The notes beneath the pieces were generated by a model. The model had not been told where the DNA came from, made no database searches, and was given only the letters and a program-made list of their open reading frames with translations. The position numbers and the translations under genes are program-made. A DNA stretch of 64,000 nucleotides from an uncultured Rhodospirillaceae bacterium (GTDB lineage Bacteria; Pseudomonadota; Alphaproteobacteria; Rhodospirillales; Magnetospirillaceae). Every line of letters begins with the position of its first letter. Positions within the stretch are counted from its first letter, which is position 1. Shown here piece after piece: positions 53,117 to 62,028 of the stretch. The DNA is taken from assembly GCA_937887565.1 (NCBI GenBank), contig CALABS010000043.1:1-64000 (forward strand), read 5' to 3'.

Positions 53117-53857
53117 ATGATCAGCAGCATAGGGAGCTCCGGCACGGACTCCTCGTATATCCGGCAGTTACTGAGTCGGCTGGACACCGATTCCAGCGGC
53201 GACGTGACCAAGGAGGAGTTCGTCACCGGCAGCGGCGACAACGAAAGCACCGCCGCGACGCTGTTCGACGCACTCGACAGCTCCGGCTCCGGCGCCATGT
53301 CGCTCGACGACCTGGCGTCGGCGTTCCAGCAGATGTCGAGTCTGATGCAATCGACCTTGCTCGGCGCCCAGGAGGCCGGCGGTGGCCGGGGGCCGGGAGG
53401 CGACCCTTCCCGCATGTTCAGTGACCTCGATGCCGATGGCGACGGGGTGCTGACCAAGGAGGAGTTCCTGGCCGGACGTCCCGACGACGTCAGCGAGGAG
53501 GACGCCGAGGCCCTGTGGGAGAAGGTTTCCGATGGGGCCGACAGCGTCACCAGCGAGGAATTCGCCGAGGGCATGAAGGCCGCCGGCCCGCCCCCTGGTC
53601 CGCCGCCCGGCGGAATGGGCCGGGGCGGCGGGTCCGAGGAGGACGAGGACTCGACGTCGACCTCGGCGCTCGACACCAACGGCGACGGTGTCGTCAGCCT
53701 GGAGGAACTCCTGGCTGGACGCTCCGAGGAGGACAGCGGTCTCGCCTCCCAACAGCAGCAACTGATCTCCCAGTTGTTGTCGGCCATCGACAGCTACCGC
53801 AGTGGAACCCAGTTCTCGCGGTCGGGCACGGCCTCGTCCGTGTCGGTCGCCGCGTGA
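53117..53857 (+). CDS. Multi-EF-hand calcium-binding protein
   Basis: A 246-residue acidic protein with up to five EF-hand loops: DTDSSGDVTKEE (about residue 23), DSSGSGAMSLDD (54), DADGDGVLTKEE (108), a broken loop near 140 (SDGADSVTSEE) and DTNGDGVVSLEE (about 190). A Gly/Pro linker (GPPPGPPPGG) separates loops four and five, and the C-terminus is Gln/Ser-rich. It lacks a Sec signal; the Ser-rich start MISSIGSSGTDSSYIRQ is seen in proteins exported by other routes. Ribosome site GGAGGAAAG. It follows the cassette B sensor after an AT-rich leader and is a plausible target of that sigma factor. Confidence 0.85.
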   Translation: MISSIGSSGTDSSYIRQLLSRLDTDSSGDVTKEEFVTGSGDNESTAATLFDALDSSGSGAMSLDDLASAFQQMSSLMQSTLLGAQEAGGGRGPGGDPSRMFSDLDADGDGVLTKEEFLAGRPDDVSEEDAEALWEKVSDGADSVTSEEFAEGMKAAGPPPGPPPGGMGRGGGSEEDEDSTSTSALDTNGDGVVSLEELLAGRSEEDSGLASQQQQLISQLLSAIDSYRSGTQFSRSGTASSVSVAA

Positions 53858-53915
53858 TTTCCCGCATCGCCCGGCCGCACCCTGGCGGCCGGGCTCCGGG
53901 GAGGAGGGCCGTGGC

Positions 53916-54350
53916 GTGAACGCTGACCGCACCCTTCCGGGGCATGAGGATTTCATGGCCCGGTTTCCCGATTCCGAAATGATCGATTTCATCGCCGCCG
54001 GCAGCGAGCGGATGTACACTCGCTTCTGCGAGCGATGGCTGGAGAGGTCCATAAACATGGCCTTCCTGCGCACGACCGACCCGGGTCTGGCCCAGGACAT
54101 CGCACGCCGCGCGCTGATCGCGGTATGGGACGGGGCCGGACGGACGAAGGGGCGACCCGCCGATGTCGCGACTTGGCTCGGCGTCCTGATCGACCAGGCC
54201 GCCGGCGAGGTGACGGTTCCGCCCGTGGCGGGGACGTCCGCCGCGATCCTGGACGACTTGGTTGCGGTCGCGCGGCTGCGGCCCCAGCCGCCGCCCGTCA
54301 CGGCCGGAATCGGGCAGTGGCGCAGGCTTTGGAGATTGGTGACACGATGA
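53916..54350 (+). CDS. Orphan sigma-region-2-like protein
   Basis: A 144-residue protein, GTG start behind GAGGAGGG. The part RMYTRFCERWLERSINMAFLRTTDPGLAQDIARRALIAVWDGAG ... VATWLGVLIDQAAGEV follows the pattern of ECF sigma region 2 (DIAQEAFLxxW, then TWL), but the -10 contact residues are changed and no region 4 follows; the C-terminus is short and Pro-rich. It could be a decayed sigma factor, an anti-sigma or RNA-polymerase-binding adaptor. It sits 58 bases after the EF-hand gene and 37 before the efflux operon. Confidence 0.55.
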   Translation: MNADRTLPGHEDFMARFPDSEMIDFIAAGSERMYTRFCERWLERSINMAFLRTTDPGLAQDIARRALIAVWDGAGRTKGRPADVATWLGVLIDQAAGEVTVPPVAGTSAAILDDLVAVARLRPQPPPVTAGIGQWRRLWRLVTR

Positions 54351-54387
54351 CGTGCATGGTGGAGGGGGGCCGGAGCGTGCAAGAGGC

Positions 54388-55869
54388 ATGATGCCAGTGG
54401 TTCTCCTTTCGATATCCCGGTCCCGCTTCCGTCCGTACTGGGTTCCGCCGCTGCTGGCGGCGATGGCCTTGGGCGGGTGTTCGCTGCTGCCCTCGGTCGG
54501 GCCGGACTATCAGGCGCCGCGCCTCGAGCTGCCGTCGCTGTGGCGAAGTCCCGTTCCCGCCATGGCGCCCCCGGCGTCGGCCTCGCAACGGCTGGCGGAC
54601 TGGTGGCGGCAGTTGGACGATCCCGTCCTCGACACGCTGATCCAGCGGGCGCTGGCGGCCAATCCCGACCTCAGGGTCGCCCAGGCCCGGGTGCGGCAGG
54701 CCCGCGCCAGCCGCGACGGCGCCGTCGGCGGCTATTTCCCGACGGTGTCGGGCTCGCTGGACGCCAGCCGCAGCAAGTCGGCGAAGGCGACCTCGTCCAC
54801 GGCGGCGTCGCGCAAGACCCGGACCCTGTGGGACGGCGGCTTCGACGCGGTGTGGGAAATCGACATCTTCGGCGGCACCCGCCGCGCCGTCGAGGCGGCC
54901 GACGCCGACCTCGCTGCCAGCCAGGCCGAGGCGGAGGACGCGCGGGTGACCCTGGTAGCCGAGGTCGCCCAGACCTATGTCGACCTGCGCGGCTATCAGC
55001 GCCGCCTGGAGATCGCCCGCGACAACCTCGCCACCCAGACGGAAACCTTGCAGATCATCGAATGGCGTCTTCAGGCCGGCCTGGCCAGCAGCGCCGATGT
55101 CGAGCAGGCGCGGACCAACCGCGAGCAGACCAGGGCCGCCATTCCCGACCTGGAGAACGGCCTCGCCGAGGCCGGAAACCGGATGGCGGTGCTGGTCGGC
55201 GAGAGCCCGGGCGCCGTCCAGTCCCTGGCCGCCGAGGCGCGGCCGTTGCCCGAGGTGCCCGAGATGGTCGCCACCGTCATTCCCGCCGACATCCTGCGCC
55301 AACGGCCCGATCTCGTCGCCGCCGAGCGGACGCTGGCGGCCGAGACCGCCCGGGTCGGCCAGAGGCTGGCCGAGCGCTTCCCCAGCCTGTCCCTGAACGG
55401 GTCCTTCGGGTGGCAGGCCTACCGCCTCGCCTCGCTGGGCGGGGCCGGGACCCTGGCGCGGGCGGTGGGTGGCGGCCTGGCCGCGACCCTGTTCGACGGC
55501 GGCCGGCTTCGCAGCGCCGTCGAGGTCCAGGACGCCGTGCAGGAACAGGCGCTGATCTCGTACGAGAGCAGTGTCCTGACCGCCCTTGAGGAGGTGGAGA
55601 ATGCCTTGCAGGCCTATGCCGCGTCGCGTGAGCGCATCGACGCCCGCCGTGCCGCCGCGCAGGCCGCCCGCAACGCCGCCCAGCTGTCTCGCGGGATGTA
55701 TCAGGCGGGGCTGGCCGATTTCCAGCAGGTGCTGGACACCGAGCGGACGCTGCTGGCGACCGAGGACAATCTGGCGGTGGCCGAGGCCACCCGCCTGGCC
55801 AGCCTGATCACGCTGTACAAGGCCCTGGGCGGCGGGTGGGAACCGACGATGGATCGAGGTGAAGGATGA
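54388..55869 (+). CDS. NodT/TolC-family outer membrane efflux lipoprotein
   Basis: A 493-residue outer-membrane channel with a lipoprotein signal (YWVPPLLAAMALGGC, Cys at about 33). Two TolC-type repeats follow, with DDPVLDTLIQRALAANPDLRVAQARVRQARA in the first, VWEIDIFGGTRRAVEAADADL, and the repeat partner LRQRPDLVAAERTLAAETARVGQRLAERFPSLSLNGSFGW. This is the RND-type outer-membrane factor family. The start with AAGAGG upstream is at 54388. Its stop overlaps the periplasmic adaptor gene. Confidence 0.92.
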   Translation: MMPVVLLSISRSRFRPYWVPPLLAAMALGGCSLLPSVGPDYQAPRLELPSLWRSPVPAMAPPASASQRLADWWRQLDDPVLDTLIQRALAANPDLRVAQARVRQARASRDGAVGGYFPTVSGSLDASRSKSAKATSSTAASRKTRTLWDGGFDAVWEIDIFGGTRRAVEAADADLAASQAEAEDARVTLVAEVAQTYVDLRGYQRRLEIARDNLATQTETLQIIEWRLQAGLASSADVEQARTNREQTRAAIPDLENGLAEAGNRMAVLVGESPGAVQSLAAEARPLPEVPEMVATVIPADILRQRPDLVAAERTLAAETARVGQRLAERFPSLSLNGSFGWQAYRLASLGGAGTLARAVGGGLAATLFDGGRLRSAVEVQDAVQEQALISYESSVLTALEEVENALQAYAASRERIDARRAAAQAARNAAQLSRGMYQAGLADFQQVLDTERTLLATEDNLAVAEATRLASLITLYKALGGGWEPTMDRGEG

Positions 55870-57151
55870 TTCAAGGTCCCGACAAGTCGCGGGATGCCCT
55901 GCGGGACATGCTGGACAAGGCGCCCCAGGGGCTGTTCGCGTCGCGCCGGCGGCTATTGGCGGCGGCGGTGGCGGCCGGCGTGGTGGTGGTCGGGGCGGTC
56001 TTGGCGTTCCGGGGCGGCGGCGACGGGGCTGCCGGCCAGTTCGTCACCGAGCCGGCCGCGATCGGCGACCTTGTCGTCACCGCCTCGGCCAGCGGCACGC
56101 TGCAGCCCACCAAGCAGGTGGAGGTGGGCAGCGAATTGTCGGGCACCATCGCCAAGGTGCTGGTGCAGGAGAACGACCGCATCACCCAGGGGCAGCTGCT
56201 GGCCCAGCTGGACACCGCCAAGCTGACCGACGCGGTGGCCAAGTCGCGGGCGGCGGTCGCCGCCGCCGAGGCCAATGTGGCCCAGGCCAAGGCCACCGTC
56301 GCCGAGGCCAAGGCCTCGCTGTCGCGCATGCGCCAGGTCCACCGGCTGTCGGGCGGCAAGGTTCCCGCCGCCACCGAGCTGGAAACCGCCGAGGCCACCC
56401 TTCAGCGCGCCGTCGCCAACGAGGCCAGCGCCCGTGCCGCCGTCGTCCAGGCCCGCGCCACCCTCAAGACCGACGAGACCAACCTGTCCAAGGCGACCAT
56501 CCGCTCGCCGGTGGACGGCGTGGTGCTGACCCGCAAGGTGGAGCCCGGCACCACCGTGGTGGCGTCCATGAACACGCCGGTGCTGTTCCTCATCGCCGAG
56601 GACCTCGCCAAGATGGAACTGCAGGTCAAGGTGGACGAGGCCGACGTCGCCAACGTCAAGGCCGGCCAGTCGGCCACCTTCACCGTCGCCGCCTGGCCGA
56701 ACCGGGTCTTCCCGGCCAGCATCCAGCGGGTCGGGCTGGGGTCCACCATCACCGATAACGTGGTCACCTACAAGACCGTCCTGGCGGTGGAGAACGACGA
56801 CCTCGCCCTGCGCCCGGGGATGACCGCCACCGCCTCCATCGTCACCGCCGAGCGGCGGGGCGTCCTGCTGGTCCCCAACGCCGCGCTGCGGTTCTCGCCG
56901 CCCGAGACGGTCGAGGCCTCGGCCGGCAGCACCCTGGTCGGCAGCCTGCTGCCGCGTCCGCCCCGAAGCCCCAAGGCCCGCCCCCGGGCCGCGAACGGCG
57001 GGCAGCCCCGGGTCTGGGTGCTGGAGGCCGACGAGCCCCGGGCGGTCGAGGTGACGCCGGGGGTGAGTGACGGCCGCCGCACCGAGATCGTCGCCGGCGA
57101 CCTCGCGCCCGGCGCCCAGGTGATCACCGACTACCAGGAGCGCAAGCGGTG

Positions 57152-57152
<1 letters not shown>
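55866..57152 (+). CDS. MacA-like periplasmic adaptor (membrane fusion protein)
   Basis: A 428-residue HlyD/MacA-type adaptor. One anchor (RRRLLAAAVAAGVVVVGAVLAF), lipoyl half-motif GTLQPTKQVEVGSELSGTIAKVLVQENDRITQGQLLAQLD, a coiled-coil hairpin (about residues 115-205), the second lipoyl half NLSKATIRSPVDGVVLTRKVEPGTTV, then beta-barrel and membrane-proximal domains. An Arg/Pro-rich insert (PRPPRSPKARPRAANGG) lies near residue 365. It bridges the MacB-like ABC proteins and the TolC-like channel, whose genes flank and overlap it. Confidence 0.92.
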
Positions 57153-57858
<706 letters not shown>

Positions 57859-57877
<19 letters not shown>

Positions 57878-59067
57878 TCCTGGCCCTGCGCGAGATTCGC
57901 CGCAACCTGTTGCGGTCGTTCCTGACCGTGCTCGGCGTGGTGATCGGCGTCGCCGCCGTCATCACCATGGTCACCCTGGGCAACGGCGCCACCCGCATGG
58001 TGTCCGACCAGATTTCCAGCCTCGGCAGCAATCTGGTCATCCTGCGGCCCGGGCAGCGGCTGGGGCCGGGCCGCGACACCGCCGGCGCGCCCAGGTTCAA
58101 GCTGGCCGACGCCGAGGCGATCGAACATCAGATTTCCGGCCTGAACGCCGTCGCGCCGGTGACCAGCCAGGGCGTGACCCTGGTGGCCGGCAACAACAAC
58201 TGGTCATCCTCGGTCGCCGGCAGCACCAATGCCTATCTGGCCGCCGGCAATTGGCGGCTGGGCGGTGGCCGCGACTTCACCCCCGAGGAGGAGCGGGCCG
58301 GCAAGGCGGTGTGTATCCTCGGCGCCACCGTCCGCAAGGAGCTGTTCGGTACCCAGAACCCGCTGGGCGGCGCGGTCCGGGTCAAGGGCTTCTCGTGCGA
58401 GGTGGTGGGCCTACTGGCGGCCAAGGGGCAGGGCGCCATGGGAATGGACCAGGACGACGTGGTGCTGATGCCGCTGGCCACCGTCCAGCGCCGCCTGACC
58501 GGCAATCAGGACGTCTCGACGATCATGATCTCGCTCAGGGACGGCACCGACGCCGCCCAGGCCATGAAGCGGGTCGAGAGCCTGATGCGCGAGCGCCGCA
58601 AGCTGGCGGACGGCGACGACAACAACTTCAACCTCATGGACACCAAGCAGATCGCCGAGGCGCTGTCGGGGACGGTGCGCACCATGACCGGCCTGCTGGG
58701 CGCCGTCGCCGCCGTCAGCCTGCTGGTCGGCGGCATCGGCATCATGAACATCATGCTGGTGTCGGTCACCGAACGCACCCGCGAGATCGGCATCCGCCTC
58801 GCCATCGGGGCGTTGGAGCACGAGGTGCTGCTGCAGTTCCTGACCGAGGCGGTGGTGTTGTCTGGCCTGGGCGGGTTGGTCGGGGTGGCTTTGGCGCTGG
58901 TCGCCTGCGTCGGGTTGTCGGCGGTCATGACCCTGCCGTTCCTGTTCAATCCCGGCATCAACCTGCTGGCGTTCGGGGTCTCGGCGGCCATCGGCGTGGT
59001 CTTCGGCTTCGTTCCCGCCCGCCGGGCCGCCCGCCTGGACCCCATCGAGGCGTTGCGCCATGAGTGA
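57859..59067 (+). CDS. MacB-like ABC transporter permease
   Basis: A 402-residue MacB/FtsX-type membrane protein: first helix in LRSFLTVLGVVIGVAAVITMVTLGNGA, a large periplasmic MacB-PCD domain (about residues 45-270), and the C-terminal helices with VAAVSLLVGGIGIMNIMLVSVTERTREIGIRLAIGA and FGFVPARRAARLDPIEALRHE. These are mechanotransmission exporters driven from the cytoplasm. Substrate unknown (peptide, siderophore, macrolide or lipid). The stop overlaps the next small gene by 8 bases. Confidence 0.92.
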
Positions 59068-59287
59068 ATTCGTCTTCGATTGCATGGCATGGGGCGATTG
59101 CTGCGAGGACCCGGCAACGACGGCGTGCGAACTGATGGGGGAATACGGCCACGAGGCGCTGCGCGTCATCGTCGCCATGGTCACCGATGCCGTCGGCGAG
59201 GGCGACATCGCCGGGCTGCGGTTCTGGTGCGACGTGCTGCGGATCGTTGCCCGCGAGTTCGCGGGCGCGTCACCCACCCTTCACTGA
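59060..59287 (+). CDS. Small cytoplasmic protein of unknown function
   Basis: A 75-residue acidic helical protein with four Cys (MSEFVFDCMAWGDCCEDPA..., LRFWCDVLRIVAREFAGASP). It starts inside the permease stop region and shares coding bias with its neighbours, so it is probably co-translated with the efflux operon. No recognised domain. Its end overlaps the convergent MmcQ/YjbR gene by 18 bases. Confidence 0.55.
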   Translation: MSEFVFDCMAWGDCCEDPATTACELMGEYGHEALRVIVAMVTDAVGEGDIAGLRFWCDVLRIVAREFAGASPTLH

Positions 59288-59653
59288 CCGGCCGGCCGGA
59301 GCCGACCCGATCTCCGCCCGAACCGCCTTGGGGAGTTTCGCGACGACCAGGTCATAGGACATGGCGATCATCTCCTCGAGTTTGCCGTCGGGAACGGAGC
59401 CGTCGAGGGTCACCGTGTTCCAGTGGCGCTTGTCCATGTAATATCCCGGTCCCACCGCCGGATAGAGTTCGCGGAGCAGATCGACCTGATCGGGAGCGCA
59501 TTTCAAGGTGATGCGCATCGGCCGTCGCGTCCAGCCGAGGATGGCGAACATCTTGCCGCCCACCTTGAACACCAGCGCCTCAGGACCGAACGGGATGTCC
59601 TCGACGGCGCCCGGCTTTCCCGACAGCAGGGCCTTCAGGTCCTCGAATCCCAT
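59270..59653 (-). CDS. MmcQ/YjbR family protein
   Basis: A 127-residue protein of the MmcQ/YjbR/DUF1801-like fold: GFEDLKALLSGKPGAVEDIPFGPEALVFKVGGKMFAIL, ITLKCAPDQVDLLRELYPAVGPGYYMDKRHWNTVTLDGSVPDGKLEEMIAMSYDLV. These small CyaY-like-fold proteins may bind DNA; their role is not settled. Start at 59653 behind GGGAGG. Divergent from the HAD gene over 72 bases. Confidence 0.85.
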   Translation of the reverse strand: MGFEDLKALLSGKPGAVEDIPFGPEALVFKVGGKMFAILGWTRRPMRITLKCAPDQVDLLRELYPAVGPGYYMDKRHWNTVTLDGSVPDGKLEEMIAMSYDLVVAKLPKAVRAEIGSAPAGRSVKGG

Positions 59654-59725
59654 AGCGTCCTCCCTTGCGGAAACTCTCCGAATGGTTACAGTGTGGCTGC
59701 GAAATGCCCTCCGGAGCCGAATAGC

Positions 59726-60382
59726 ATGGCAGCCCTCGCGAGGAAAGGCCTGGCTGTGGTCTTCGACCTTGACGGAGTCCTGGTCGACAGCTGGCCGGTG
59801 TGCCGACGGGCCTTCGAGCAGGCCTGCGTGGAGGCCGGAGTGCCCCACCCCGTTCCGGTCGACGGCTTTCGGGGCAACCTCGGCCGTCCCATCGCCCAGG
59901 TCCTCGATCTGCTGGGGCTTCCGGCCACCATCGCGGCCCGGTTCCGGGTCCTGACCAGCGAGCATGCGGACAAGATCGCGGCCTTTCCCGGCGTGATGGA
60001 GCTGCTGTCCGGTCTGGCTCGCGCCGGAGTGCGGGTCGGCGTGCTGACCGGCAAAGATCGCGGGCGAACCGACGTCCTGCTCGCCCGCACCGGTCTGGGT
60101 CGGTGGGTGGACGCCGTCGTCACCCCGGACAATGCGCCGCCCAAGCCCGATCCCCGCGCCCTGTGGCACGTGCTCGCCCTTCTGGAAGTGGGACCCGGCC
60201 AGGCCATGTATGTGGGCGATGCCGCCGTCGATCTCCAGACCGCCAATGCCGCCGGAGTCGCCGCCGTCTTCGCCCGCTGGGGCGCGCTGCCGCCGTGGCC
60301 GGCGGATGGCTTCGAATTTGTTGCCGACCGGCCCGAAGAGGTGCTGGCCGCCGTCGCCCGCCATCCCCTGCTCCCCACATGA
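59726..60382 (+). CDS. HAD-superfamily phosphatase, Gph/PGMB-like
   Basis: A 218-residue HAD hydrolase: motif I VVFDLDGVLVDSWPV, motif II VGVLTGKDRGRTDVLL, motif III PPKPDPRAL, motif IV MYVGDAAVDLQTANAAG. It has a helical cap (about residues 20-90). It resembles phosphoglycolate or beta-phosphoglucomutase-type phosphatases; the substrate is unclear, especially as gph lies elsewhere in the window. The stop overlaps the oxidoreductase start (ATGA), suggesting a shared sugar-phosphate or cofactor pathway. Confidence 0.85.
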   Translation: MAALARKGLAVVFDLDGVLVDSWPVCRRAFEQACVEAGVPHPVPVDGFRGNLGRPIAQVLDLLGLPATIAARFRVLTSEHADKIAAFPGVMELLSGLARAGVRVGVLTGKDRGRTDVLLARTGLGRWVDAVVTPDNAPPKPDPRALWHVLALLEVGPGQAMYVGDAAVDLQTANAAGVAAVFARWGALPPWPADGFEFVADRPEEVLAAVARHPLLPT

Positions 60383-61416
60383 CCGGCCGGCTTCGCCTGG
60401 GCGTCATCGGTGCGGGGTGGGTGGTCGAAACCTGCTATCTGCCTCATCTCGTCGCGGGTGAATTCGAGGTGACGGCGGTGGTCGATCCGGTCGCCGAACG
60501 GGCCGGGGCGGTCGCCGCCCGGTTTCCCGGCACCGCCGTCGCGTCCGGGTTCTTCGACACCGTTGCGGCGCGGTGCGACGCCGTTCTGGTGGCCGCGCCC
60601 AGTCCGCTCCATGCCCCGCTCGTCCTTGCCGCCCTGGAGGCCGGCTGTCATGTGCTGTGCGAGAAGCCCGTCGCCTGCCGCGTCGAGCATGCCCGCCGCC
60701 TCGACGAGGCGGCGCGGCGTGCGGATCGGGTGCTGATGCCGGCCTGCGTCTGCCGTCATCGCGCCGACGCGCGGTGGTGGTTGCGGGCGGTCGCCGCCCT
60801 TGGTCCGGTCGAGGTGGTGGAGATGACTTGGCGGCGCCATGACGGAGTTCCCATGGCGCCGTGGCATCTGGAACCGTCGGACGGCATGACCGGCGTCCTC
60901 GCCGACCTGGGTTACCATCTGGTGGATCTCGCCGTGGCAGCCGTACCTGGAACGGCGGCGCCGGCGGTGGTGCGGGCCGAGGCGTCGTGCCGGGGCGGCG
61001 GCGGCGCCGACTGGTATGGCGGCGGCGGTGGCGAACGGGCGTATGCTGTCGCCGACGACGTGCGGGCCGAGGTGGTGCTGGCGACCGGAACTCGGCTGCA
61101 TCTTTCGGTCAGCTGGTGTGATGATCCGCCGGGGGACATTACCCGCCTGCGGGCGGTGGGCGCGCGGGGGGAGGCGATGCTCGACGGGTTGTTCGGTTTC
61201 AGCCCTCACCGTCGGGTGCCCTATCAGCGCGGTGTGTCGCGTCTGGACGGCCGCGAGGAACACGCCGGGTTCGTTCCGGGTCCGGCCCTCCACCGGGACG
61301 GCTTCCGCCTCCTGCTCGACGACTTCCACGCGGCCTGCGTTGAGGGGCGGCCGGATGCCGCGGCCGCGCTAGAGCCGGTGGCGGCGATCATGGAGGCCAT
61401 CGCCAATGGCGTCTGA
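60379..61416 (+). CDS. Gfo/Idh/MocA-family NAD(P)-dependent oxidoreductase
   Basis: A 345-residue enzyme. N-terminal Rossmann domain (GVIGAGWVVETCYLPHL; AAPSPLHAPLVLAALEAGCHVLCEKPVACRVEHARRL with the family EKP) and a C-terminal sugar-binding-like domain with GMTGVLADLGYHLVDLAVAAV, which carries the conserved D..H pair. A Gly-rich loop (CRGGGGADWYGGGGGE) is inserted near 205-220. Substrate unknown. Translationally coupled to the HAD gene; ends 3 bases before the convergent sulfotransferase gene. Confidence 0.88.
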   Translation: MTGRLRLGVIGAGWVVETCYLPHLVAGEFEVTAVVDPVAERAGAVAARFPGTAVASGFFDTVAARCDAVLVAAPSPLHAPLVLAALEAGCHVLCEKPVACRVEHARRLDEAARRADRVLMPACVCRHRADARWWLRAVAALGPVEVVEMTWRRHDGVPMAPWHLEPSDGMTGVLADLGYHLVDLAVAAVPGTAAPAVVRAEASCRGGGGADWYGGGGGERAYAVADDVRAEVVLATGTRLHLSVSWCDDPPGDITRLRAVGARGEAMLDGLFGFSPHRRVPYQRGVSRLDGREEHAGFVPGPALHRDGFRLLLDDFHAACVEGRPDAAAALEPVAAIMEAIANGV

Positions 61417-61419
61417 CGG

Positions 61420-62028
61420 TCACGAGGGGGCGACGGCCGGCGACGGCCTGGCGTGGGCATGGCGCAAGGCGGGCTCGACCGCCGCCGCCATGGCGGATTC
61501 GTCAAGGGGGCGGCCGAGGAACCGGACCAGCTCCGCCGCCGCCGTCCGGGGGTTTTCAAGGACCGACTCGTAGGCCAGTTCCAGCACCTGGGCGCCGAAG
61601 AGGCGGCGCAGGCCGTCCAGGGTCACGGCCAGGTCCATCATCAGCCGGGTGGCAGCACCGTCGATTTCGCTCTCCGGCCGCCGGGCCATGCGGAGCTGCG
61701 ACCTCGCGACGGCGGTCAGGTCGCGGGTCATGAAGATGATGCGACAGTCCAGGTCGGGCGGCAGGTGGCGGATATGGGGGGTGGTGATCTTGACGGCGCG
61801 GCCGCCCAAGCCCATCAGCCAGCCGTGATCACTCGCCAAGGTCTTGACCGGCTCGTATTCCCAGTAGCCGCGTGGGTTGTGGCCGTCGGCCTCCCTGACC
61901 CCATCGGTGACCGGCGCGACACCCCCGGCCCGCAGCATCTGCATCAGCATCGAGGTCCCCGACCGGGGCGCGCCGCTGACGATGACGACGCGGCCGTCGC
62001 CCGTGGGGTCAGCGGCCGTCGCGGTCAC
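61420..62028 (-). CDS. Sulfotransferase-family protein
   Basis: A 202-residue protein with the 5'-PAPS-binding P-loop-like motif IVSGAPRSGTSMLMQMLRAGG, followed by KITTPHIRHLPPDLDCRIIFMTRDLTAVARSQLRM, which gives the second PAPS contact region with Arg and Ser, and YESVLENPRTAAAELVRFLG. Shorter than most sulfotransferases (250-300). The acceptor is unknown. Its start overlaps the DyP stop by 20 bases on the same strand, so the two are coupled. Confidence 0.8.
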   Translation of the reverse strand: MTATAADPTGDGRVVIVSGAPRSGTSMLMQMLRAGGVAPVTDGVREADGHNPRGYWEYEPVKTLASDHGWLMGLGGRAVKITTPHIRHLPPDLDCRIIFMTRDLTAVARSQLRMARRPESEIDGAATRLMMDLAVTLDGLRRLFGAQVLELAYESVLENPRTAAAELVRFLGRPLDESAMAAAVEPALRHAHARPSPAVAPS

